This document shows positions 7,077 to 12,348 of a stretch of 13,049 nt of DNA, one piece after another (the first letter of the stretch is position 1; every line of letters begins with the position of its first letter). Location: positions 1-13,049 of the forward strand of contig JAAVHM010000157.1 in NCBI GenBank assembly GCA_014799675.1, given 5' to 3'. The stretch comes from Ruminococcus sp. (GTDB lineage: Bacteria; Bacillota; Clostridia; Oscillospirales; Ruminococcaceae). The translations under genes were made by a program, and so were the position numbers. The notes under the pieces are model-generated. The model saw only the letters and a program-made list of their open reading frames with translations. It made no database searches and was not told where the DNA came from.

Positions 7077-8741
7077 TTATTCCGCGCGGGTCGCTTCTAT
7101 GCATTGAAGCCTTGCGCGCTCTATTTCGCTTCCCATGTATTTTGTCAAGCCTGCTTCCCTGCACACCTTGTCAATCAGGTCGAAATATTCTTCAATGACC
7201 TCTTCGGGAATATCTGCGGCAAGAGAGGGATTTCCCGCCAAGTCCTCATAGGTGTATATCTCGTTGTCGTAATACAGCGCATAGGGACTTGCCAGCAGCT
7301 TTTTCATCTCGGCTTCGTCCCGATACAAGGCGTAAATAATTTCGTCCGAAAAATACATATCGGGATATTCGATATATTCCTCGTTCTTTTTTCTGAAATC
7401 TTCCTCGGAAATTTTAAGATCGCGTATCATCTGATAAATCGGAGGCGGGTCTTCCTGCTCCTCGGGAGACTGTGCTAAAAAAATATTGTCCACCCAATTA
7501 TTTCGCTCTTCTTCCCCAACGATTTCGGCGGCTAAATATATATCGTAAACCTTGTCAATATATTTCCGTTCAAAAATAACATCGGAAACGACCTGCGGCG
7601 CACCTGCATTTTCGGCAGTCTCGTAATCGCGGACGCTGTCATATATCCTCCAGCCGTCGGCAGTGTTCTCAAAGGTAACGGTCTCCACATAAAAGTTCCC
7701 CTCGCTGCCCTCGGAGGCATCGGGCATTTTAACAATGCAGGCGGGTCTGCCGTCAATGGGGTCTGTTCTTTCATATGTATATTGGTCGAAAAGAATCATG
7801 CAGCCCATTCCGCCGCCGTCGGTAAAATTAAGTCCGTTAAAGCTTATATAGTGGGACTGGGTCAGAATAAATTCTTCCATTTCGGAATTTTCGGTATATA
7901 CCGTGCGGACGTACTCCACCCACTCGTTCCATTCATCGAAACGTTCATCGTCTACCTTATAGTATTCGCGTCCCTGCCATTGTGCGGTTTCGTTCTGATC
8001 GAAGGACAGCGAATCATATTCGGTATAACGGGAAAGAAAATTTTTGTCCTCAATAAGTCTTTTAATTTCCGCGTCGGTAATATCTTCGCTTTCCGACTTT
8101 GCAAGCTCCATGCTCTCCGCGATCTGCCTGTGCTGTTCGTCGGTAATGGCGGCGCTTTCAAATTCTGCGGCAACGTAAACTCCTATTGCCCTGTCAAGCA
8201 TAAGTATTCCCTTGTTGACCTTTTCGCCGTTTCCCGTAATAGAATCCGAGTAGTAAACGTCGGTGAGGGCGGTCTCCGAATTATCATTGCTTTTCACGAT
8301 ATCGTACCTTGCTCTTACGGCAAACTGATAGTCGTTTCCGAGAGCGATCTGGTTATATATCGCGGCGGGAATTTTCATTTCCTCCTCGGACAATTCGTCA
8401 ATGATATTGTAACCTATCGCGCCCACGTATTCGCCGTCTGCGCTGTAAAAATACCGTACCGACCATGCTCCTGTAAGCGGATATTCGGAGGAAGCCTCGT
8501 CGGTAACTTTCCAGCCCGCGGGCAGGGAAAAGCTTGCGGTGAATTTGTCTATATCGAAAATATGCTTGTTATATTCTGTTATCTCGTCCGTTCCCGAGGG
8601 GAACTCTACCGACGCCGAAACGGAACTGCTTTCGGCGGCGTTGTCGGCGTTATTATTACTTTCGTCCACATTTTTTGCACAGCAGGAAAAGATCATAACT
8701 GCCGAAACCGCGGCGGATAAAAATTTCAAACACTTTTTCAC
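7077..8741 (-). CDS. Large extracytoplasmic lipoprotein of unknown function
   Basis: This is a 554-residue lipoprotein. Lysines at the N-terminus, a hydrophobic stretch and the lipobox-like IFSC with C20 (followed by C21) indicate signal peptidase II processing and attachment to the outer face of the membrane. Residues 22-45 form a Ser/Asn/Ala-rich linker. Residues about 66-215 (FTASFSLPAGWKVTD through QIAESMELAK) resemble the PsbP-like or DUF1795 type of lipoprotein module. The remainder, about 215-554, is acidic, rich in Glu and Tyr, and not recognised. The start codon is GTG at 8741: an in-frame TGA lies just upstream and the next ATG would destroy the signal peptide. The ribosome binding site is poor (GAGAG about 11 nt upstream), so translation may be weak. 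The gene is monocistronic, with its own consensus promoter and terminator. No catalytic motif is visible. Confidence 0.88.
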   Translation of the reverse strand: MKKCLKFLSAAVSAVMIFSCCAKNVDESNNNADNAAESSSVSASVEFPSGTDEITEYNKHIFDIDKFTASFSLPAGWKVTDEASSEYPLTGAWSVRYFYSADGEYVGAIGYNIIDELSEEEMKIPAAIYNQIALGNDYQFAVRARYDIVKSNDNSETALTDVYYSDSITGNGEKVNKGILMLDRAIGVYVAAEFESAAITDEQHRQIAESMELAKSESEDITDAEIKRLIEDKNFLSRYTEYDSLSFDQNETAQWQGREYYKVDDERFDEWNEWVEYVRTVYTENSEMEEFILTQSHYISFNGLNFTDGGGMGCMILFDQYTYERTDPIDGRPACIVKMPDASEGSEGNFYVETVTFENTADGWRIYDSVRDYETAENAGAPQVVSDVIFERKYIDKVYDIYLAAEIVGEEERNNWVDNIFLAQSPEEQEDPPPIYQMIRDLKISEEDFRKKNEEYIEYPDMYFSDEIIYALYRDEAEMKKLLASPYALYYDNEIYTYEDLAGNPSLAADIPEEVIEEYFDLIDKVCREAGLTKYMGSEIERARLQCIEATRAE

Positions 8742-8789
8742 AAGAGGTCAGCTCTCTTTCTTTTTAGTCTTTACGAACGTTCTGTACCA

Positions 8790-8818
8790 ATTATAAAATG
8801 GAGGCTTTTAAATGTCAA
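8790..8818 (-). promoter_or_regulatory. Consensus promoter of the lipoprotein gene
   Basis: On the minus strand a perfect TTGACA (8818-8813) and a perfect TATAAT (8795-8790) are separated by exactly 17 bp. An 8-bp palindrome GAACGTTC (8775-8782) lies at the predicted start site and could be an operator half. The two 27-bp repeats at 8828-8885 lie immediately upstream of the -35 box. Confidence 0.88.
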
Positions 8819-8827
8819 TACAGTTTT

Positions 8828-8885
8828 GCAATCTGTAACCGAATTGTAATTTTTATTGGCAATCTGTAACTAAATTGTAATTTTT
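8828..8885. repeat. Two 27-bp direct repeats with phased TGTAAC/TGTAAT half-sites
   Basis: Copies at 8828-8854 and 8859-8885 differ at only two adjacent positions (CG versus TA) and are 31 bp apart. Each contains TGTAAC and TGTAAT 11 bp apart. The four half-sites therefore begin at 8834, 8845, 8865 and 8876, all close to the same face of the helix. Paired 11-bp direct repeats are the usual target of OmpR/PhoB-family response regulators. The block ends 10 bp before the lipoprotein -35 box, an activator-like position. The regulator identity is inferred. Confidence 0.75.
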
Positions 8886-8957
8886 GCTGTGAATTTCCTG
8901 AGCTGTTAAAATTGAGCAAGTCAAAGCCTGCGGATTTGTTAAAATATACAAAGTTAT

Positions 8958-8980
8958 TTGAAAACGCTAAAGTTTTTCAA
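8958..8980. repeat. Small inverted repeat TTGAAAA/TTTTCAA
   Basis: Perfect 7-bp arms at 8958-8964 and 8974-8980 enclose a 9-nt loop. It lies in the intergenic region, where no open reading frame is convincing. It could be part of a leader or small RNA that ends at the stem-loop at 9020-9053, or a protein-binding site. Confidence 0.45.
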
Positions 8981-9019
8981 GCTTATGACGATATATATTA
9001 ATGTACGGCAAATAGAAGC

Positions 9020-9061
9020 AGGAGGACAGGACGGATAAATGTTCTGTCCTCTTTTAATTTT
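9020..9061 (+). terminator. Terminator-like stem-loop upstream of the sigma factor gene
   Basis: The stem GAGGACAGGAC (9022-9032) pairs with GTTCTGTCCTC (9041-9051) with one G-U wobble. It can be extended by two further pairs to 9020 and 9053. The loop is 8 nt and a T-rich tail runs to 9061. No plus-strand gene precedes it. It could end a small RNA, act as an attenuator in a leader, or be a copy of the related elements found after the sigma factor gene. Confidence 0.65.
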
Positions 9062-9075
9062 GGGAACAAAAAATA

Positions 9076-9114
9076 TTCCGAAAAAATTTCCGAACCTTTT
9101 TAAATTCTTTCCGA
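9076..9114. repeat. Three TTCCGA repeats upstream of the sigma factor gene
   Basis: TTCCGA occurs at 9076-9081, 9088-9093 and 9109-9114, with spacings of 12 and 21 bp (about one and two helical turns). They lie 48-86 bp before the start codon, where a regulator could bind. No convincing sigma-A promoter is seen between 9062 and 9149. The function is inferred from spacing only. Confidence 0.4.
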
Positions 9115-9161
9115 CTTATTAAGCGTAAATCGGTTTACAAGCTTTTAATGGAGGTGAAAAC

Positions 9162-10793
9162 GTGAACGAATATATCAACGGCGAGCTTATCGAAAATACC
9201 TATCTGTTCTGCGTGAAGCGTATTTCCGACACCGAAGCCGCAAAGGACTTGGCGCAGGATATTCTGTACGAGGCTGTCCGCGCTCTTGCAGGGGGCAGGG
9301 AAATTGTCAGCTTTTATTCATGGTACTGGAAAATGGCAAGGAACAAATACGCCGACCTTATAAAGCACAGGCAGCGTCCCGATATGCCGTTGGAAACGGC
9401 GGGCGGTATTGCGGCTGACATTGCTCCGCCCATTGAAAAGCTTATCGCGGAGGAGGATATTTCCGCGCTGAATTATTCGCTGTCACGTCTCGCCTCGGCA
9501 TACCGCGAAATTTTGATACGCTTTTATCTTCGCGAACAGTCTGTAAACGCTATTGCCGACGATTTGGGAATTCCCGTCGGCACTGTCAAGCGCAGGCTTT
9601 TCGACGCAAGAAAAAAGCTAAAGGAAGGATTTGATAATATGAATAATATAGGCACATCGGCATACGCTCCCGCGCAGGTGGACTGGTTCTGGGGCGGCTC
9701 GGCAATGCAGGCTTCCTGTCTTATGGACAGCTCTAAAATCGTCCCGCAGGTAATGGTCATCTGCCGTTCGGAGCAAAAGTCCGTAAATGATATTGCGGAC
9801 GAAATGGGGGTCGCTCCCGTTTATCTGGAAGAAATTCTCGAAAAAATGACAGAGGAAAAGCTTCTGATAACTCCCGCAAAAGAGAAATATCTTTCCAACT
9901 GCTGTGTGTTTCCAAAGCAGGCGTATATGGAAGCAAAGGTGTACGCAAACAAGGTTTTTCACGAAAAAGGTTTTCCCGAAAAAATCACCGAAAAGCTTTT
10001 TGCAGTTAAAGACAAGATAACGTCCCTTGATTTTTACGGAAATCATTTTGACTACGGCTATCTTATGTGGCTTCTTTATGCTGAAGCGGAGGACATCTTC
10101 GGCGCAGTCGGCAGAGATGAACACCTTGAAAAATACAAGGGGAAATATGCGGACGACGGAAGAGAATATCAGCTTACCGTGGAGTATATTCTGCCCGACG
10201 AAAGCTTTGACGGCTCACTCAAGGAACTGAAATCGGTGGGCTGGTCATGTCTGCATCAGAATTTCAATACGGCGGATCATGGCTATGTTGCTTTTGTGAA
10301 CGATTATGAAATGGAACCGTTCCCCAACGACGGCAGACGTCCCGAGGACTGGCGGCGGGGACGCGACAGGTGGATAGACGGGAATAATATTTCCCTGCTC
10401 ATCGACCTTGCGGAAAATCCGTCAAAAAAGCTGACGAAATATGAGGAAGAAAAGGCGGCGGACTTTCTGAAAAACGGTCTGCTGAAAAAAGAGGGCGAAC
10501 GGCTTATTGTACAGCTGCCTGTTTTCAGCAGGGCAATTCACGATGAAATGCGCGGCATTATAAGATCGGAAATTGAGGGGCTTGCCCGTGAGTATGCAGA
10601 TATTATCGGCGGGGACGTTGAAAAGCGGCTCATGCCTTACGTCCGCAAGGATATGATGAGTAATTTCCTGCACTGGGACATGAGAATGTTTTTCCAGATA
10701 ACAGGCGCGCTTTTCTGCCACGGCTGGGACAAACACCTTGCACAGCCCGAGGATTACAGCCGTTCGGCGGCGGGATTATACCTTATGAAATAA
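9162..10793 (+). CDS. ECF-like sigma factor fused to a large C-terminal region with winged-helix-like segments
   Basis: The 543-residue protein starts with an extracytoplasmic-function type sigma factor. Region 2 spans about 5-75 (EAAKDLAQDILYEAVRAL, then FYSWYWKMARNKYAD). Region 4 spans about 100-155, with the helix-turn-helix NAIADDLGIPVGTVKRRLFDARKKL (129-153). About 385 further residues follow. Residues 197-250 look like a winged helix (VNDIADEMGVAPVYLEEIL, then MTEEKLLITP). A second similar segment is at about 425-455 (KYEEEKAADFLKNGLLKKEGERLIV). Both are followed by a VF-containing helix. There is no membrane segment. Ordinary ECF factors are about 160-200 residues, so this is a fusion; the C-terminal part may sense a signal or replace an anti-sigma factor, but its family is not recognised. 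The start is GTG, chosen because GGAGG (9150-9154) is 7 nt upstream. The gene stands alone between related stem-loops. Confidence 0.85.
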   Translation: MNEYINGELIENTYLFCVKRISDTEAAKDLAQDILYEAVRALAGGREIVSFYSWYWKMARNKYADLIKHRQRPDMPLETAGGIAADIAPPIEKLIAEEDISALNYSLSRLASAYREILIRFYLREQSVNAIADDLGIPVGTVKRRLFDARKKLKEGFDNMNNIGTSAYAPAQVDWFWGGSAMQASCLMDSSKIVPQVMVICRSEQKSVNDIADEMGVAPVYLEEILEKMTEEKLLITPAKEKYLSNCCVFPKQAYMEAKVYANKVFHEKGFPEKITEKLFAVKDKITSLDFYGNHFDYGYLMWLLYAEAEDIFGAVGRDEHLEKYKGKYADDGREYQLTVEYILPDESFDGSLKELKSVGWSCLHQNFNTADHGYVAFVNDYEMEPFPNDGRRPEDWRRGRDRWIDGNNISLLIDLAENPSKKLTKYEEEKAADFLKNGLLKKEGERLIVQLPVFSRAIHDEMRGIIRSEIEGLAREYADIIGGDVEKRLMPYVRKDMMSNFLHWDMRMFFQITGALFCHGWDKHLAQPEDYSRSAAGLYLMK

Positions 10794-10801
10794 AATCAGC
10801 G

Positions 10802-10831
10802 AGGACAGGAACGGTACGCCGTTTCTGTCCT
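10802..10831 (+). terminator. Stem-loop after the sigma factor gene, first copy
   Basis: A 13-bp stem with one G-U wobble has AGGACAGGAACGG (10802-10814) paired with CCGTTTCTGTCCT (10819-10831), closed by the tetraloop TACG. It starts 8 nt after the stop codon but has no T-tract after it. It therefore looks more like an RNA-stabilising or repeat element than a complete terminator. Its sequence is related to the stem-loops at 9020 and 10865. Confidence 0.65.
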
Positions 10832-10864
10832 GCTTGAAGCAAGAAATTAAGAGGCAAGAAGCAA

Positions 10865-10900
10865 GAGGATAGAACAGCACGCTGTTTCTGTCCTCTTTTT
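10865..10900 (+). terminator. Intrinsic terminator of the sigma factor gene
   Basis: GAGGATAGAACAG (10865-10877) pairs with CTGTTTCTGTCCTC (10882-10895), with one bulged base and one wobble around a CACG loop. Five T residues follow at 10896-10900. It shares GAGGA-AGAAC and TTTCTGTCCTC with the preceding stem-loop. The 33 bp between them hold a repeated GAAGCAAGA. Confidence 0.85.
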
Positions 10901-10911
10901 GTTTGATATGC

Positions 10912-10934
10912 ACAATTTTATTCGGGAAAATTGT
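10912..10934. repeat. Inverted repeat upstream of the padR operon promoter
   Basis: Perfect 8-bp arms ACAATTTT (10912-10919) and AAAATTGT (10927-10934) flank a 7-nt centre. It lies 22 bp before the -35 box, where an activator or second repressor could bind. Confidence 0.45.
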
Positions 10935-10956
10935 ATGTAATTTTCTTAAAATGCTA

Positions 10957-10985
10957 TTGACAATTATATCGTTTGCCGATATAAT
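10957..10985 (+). promoter_or_regulatory. Perfect-consensus promoter of the DUF6487-padR-DUF2812 operon
   Basis: TTGACA (10957-10962) and TATAAT (10980-10985) are separated by 17 bp, giving a full sigma-A consensus. The predicted start is near 10992, leaving a leader of about 166 nt. Such a strong promoter would need tight repression, and its spacer and -10 box lie inside a perfect inverted repeat. Confidence 0.92.
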
Positions 10986-11029
10986 AAATATAACGGTTGC
11001 CGATATAACGGCAGATGTTATATCGGCAA
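10963..11029. promoter_or_regulatory. Nested palindromic operators over the padR operon promoter
   Basis: The first palindrome is ATTATATCG (10963-10971) with CGATATAAT (10977-10985), perfect 9-bp arms covering the promoter spacer and -10 box. The second is TTGCCGATATAAC (10997-11009) with GTTATATCGGCAA (11017-11029), perfect 13-bp arms at the very start of the transcript. TTGCCGATATAA also repeats directly at 10973 and 10997, 24 bp apart. There are thus four CGATATAA half-sites. The natural candidate to bind them is the PadR protein encoded in the operon. Confidence 0.75.
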
Positions 11030-11141
11030 GAGATAGGATAAAGCTATAATTTATTTGCAGAGTAACTTTACATAAGCCATAAAATAATTCTGCCCGCGGG
11101 GGCTTGCCAATACAGGCTTCCCCGCTAACGGCAAGAGATAG
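10995..11141 (+). repeat. Duplicated hairpin element in the operon leader
   Basis: The stretch at 10995-11036 (with the 13-bp palindrome) and that at 11101-11141 both start with GG, a TTGCC-ATA segment, and end with the identical 13-mer CGGCAAGAGATAG (11024-11036 and 11129-11141). The second copy keeps a shorter pairing, CTTGCC (11103-11108) with GGCAAG (11130-11135). It ends just before the ribosome binding site. Between the copies the leader holds GCGGGG (11096-11101) paired with CCCCGC (11120-11125). No gene is seen in 10794-11157. Confidence 0.6.
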
Positions 11142-11157
11142 AAAGGAGAGTGCGCTT

Positions 11158-11415
11158 ATGAAATGTCCCGTTTGCGGAAAAGAAATGGAAAAGGGCGAAA
11201 CGTTCCACCTTATGAGGGGCAATTGGGGAGAAAAGCTTTTCTGGGCTCCCGATGAATTTTTTGAAAAAAACCATATAGCAACCAAAAGAACCGTGGAAAA
11301 AGAGGGAGGAAAGGTTTTCTCCATAGGCAGGTCGATTTTCGACAATGAGCCGCGGTACTCATGGTACTGCCGCGACTGCGAAATGGTTTTGATCGAAACA
11401 AAAAATAAACGTTAG
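11158..11415 (+). CDS. DUF6487-like small zinc-ribbon protein
   Basis: The 85-residue protein starts MKCPVCGKEMEKG and ends YCRDCEMVLIE. C3-x2-C6 and C71-x2-C74 form a four-cysteine zinc ribbon split by a central segment with aromatic residues (FHLMRGNWGEKLFW). This layout resembles the small proteins annotated as DUF6487 in Clostridia; the family call is from memory of the pattern. Function is unknown, and the central part has no membrane segment. The ATG at 11158 is chosen because AAAGGAG (11142-11148) is 9 nt upstream and the zinc ribbon begins at once. The frame is open upstream to 11104 without a ribosome binding site. It is the first gene of the operon, 11 nt before padR. Confidence 0.82.
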   Translation: MKCPVCGKEMEKGETFHLMRGNWGEKLFWAPDEFFEKNHIATKRTVEKEGGKVFSIGRSIFDNEPRYSWYCRDCEMVLIETKNKR

Positions 11416-11426
11416 GAGATGTTTTT

Positions 11427-11759
11427 ATGCCTGAAAGCTTTGATAGAGGCGCGCTGACGGAAGCCGTATATTACGTGCTTTTGTCGCTGTTTGAGCCTAA
11501 TCACGGTTACGGAATTATGCAGAAGATCGACGAGATGTCGGGGGGCAGGGTTAAGCTTGGCGCGGGAACTTTATACGGCGCGCTGAACACCCTTTGCACA
11601 AAAAAATGGATAAAGCCGCTTAGCGAATTTTCGGGGGGACGGAAAAAGGAGTACATCATTACCGACCTTGGAAAGCAGGCTGTTTTTGACGAGATTGAAC
11701 GTCTTAAAGAGCTTGCGGAAAACGGTGAGAAAATCGTTGCGAACTTAAAGGAGGACTGA
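11427..11759 (+). CDS. PadR-family transcriptional regulator
   Basis: The 110-residue protein is a PadR winged-helix repressor of the short type (subfamily 2-like), which binds palindromic DNA as a dimer. LTEAVYYVLLSLFEPNHGYGIMQKID (10-35) is the family's opening. GAGTLYGALNTL (46-57) is the recognition helix, and GRKKEYIITDLGKQ (71-84) is the wing. The C-terminal helix (about 86-108) would make the dimer. The ribosome binding site AGGAG (11414-11418) overlaps the stop codon of the preceding gene. The first DUF2812 gene starts 2 nt after its stop, so translation is probably coupled. PadR genes are commonly found next to DUF2812 genes. Autoregulation through the palindromes at 10963-11029 is inferred. 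The inducing signal is unknown. Confidence 0.94.
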   Translation: MPESFDRGALTEAVYYVLLSLFEPNHGYGIMQKIDEMSGGRVKLGAGTLYGALNTLCTKKWIKPLSEFSGGRKKEYIITDLGKQAVFDEIERLKELAENGEKIVANLKED

Positions 11760-11761
11760 AC

Positions 11762-12346
11762 ATGAACGAATATAAAAAGCGTTTCCACGACCTTGAAAAG
11801 GAAGAAAGCTGGCTGAATGAAATGTCCGAAAAAGGGCTTGCTTTGAAAGAAATAAAATGGGGAATTTTTAAGGATACATACCGCTTTGAGCAGTGCGATA
11901 AAAAATACGTCTACCGTGAGGATTACAACATGGAGGACGCATTGGAAGCTATTACCTCGCCATATATAAAATTTGTGACGGAGACATATAACTGCGAATT
12001 TGTCTTTATTTCAGCCGGCAAGATATATTTCCGCAAGGAAGTCGAAAAGGGAGATTTTCCGCCTGTTTACACCGATCTTGACAGCCGTATCAAAGCGGAG
12101 AAAAAGCAGTTCGGAAAAATGGTCGGCTGGGCTTGCGGCGCATTTGTGATAATTAATAGCTGCGGACTTAATTTTTATAACACGTTTAATTCCGACACGG
12201 TTTTCGGAAGAATAGGATTTATTTTCAGCACAATTGCAATTGTTTGCGGAATTATTTGCATGGTAATGTTTATTTCCGCCGCATTACAGCGGCACAGGAA
12301 AATAAAGGAGCTTAACAAGGCTCGTGACGAGAACGGAGGCGAATGA
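11762..12346 (+). CDS. DUF2812-domain membrane protein, first paralogue
   Basis: The 194-residue protein has an N-terminal soluble domain of about 110 residues matching DUF2812 (DLEKEESWLNEM at 10-21, then KYVYREDY and ITSPYIKFV). Two membrane segments follow, about 120-139 and 151-175, and a charged C-terminal tail (QRHRKIKELNKARDENGGE). The N-domain is probably cytoplasmic, because both it and the tail are charged and the segments form one hairpin. The function of DUF2812 is not established. The ribosome binding site AAGGAGG (11747-11753) lies inside the end of padR. The next gene encodes a clear paralogue, which indicates a tandem duplication. The protein may be what PadR controls, for instance in the response to a membrane-active compound, but that is inference. 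Confidence 0.9.
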   Translation: MNEYKKRFHDLEKEESWLNEMSEKGLALKEIKWGIFKDTYRFEQCDKKYVYREDYNMEDALEAITSPYIKFVTETYNCEFVFISAGKIYFRKEVEKGDFPPVYTDLDSRIKAEKKQFGKMVGWACGAFVIINSCGLNFYNTFNSDTVFGRIGFIFSTIAIVCGIICMVMFISAALQRHRKIKELNKARDENGGE

Positions 12347-12348
12347 AA

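Noticed and set aside
7782..8720. Plus-strand open frame of 312 codons opposite the lipoprotein gene
   Set aside because: The minus-strand gene has a promoter, signal peptide and terminator. The opposing frame has none of these and no recognisable motif.
8775..8782. LexA (SOS) box at GAACGTTC
   Set aside because: Gram-positive LexA sites need GAAC and GTTC separated by four bases; here they are adjacent.
8828..8885. CRISPR array
   Set aside because: There are only two repeats with a 4-bp gap between them, no spacers of normal length and no cas genes.
9062..9093. ECF-type autoregulatory promoter with GGGAAC as -35
   Set aside because: No typical -10 motif occurs at 15-17 bp; the nearest CCGAA motifs are too close or too far.
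9020..10900. Flanking stem-loops as ends of a transposon carrying the sigma gene
   Set aside because: There is no transposase, no target-site duplication that I can see, and the copies differ in arms and loops. Kept only as a repeat observation.
10776..11345. Minus-strand open frame of 189 codons across the padR operon leader
   Set aside because: It runs through two terminator stems, the palindromic operator and the zinc-ribbon gene, with no domain likeness.
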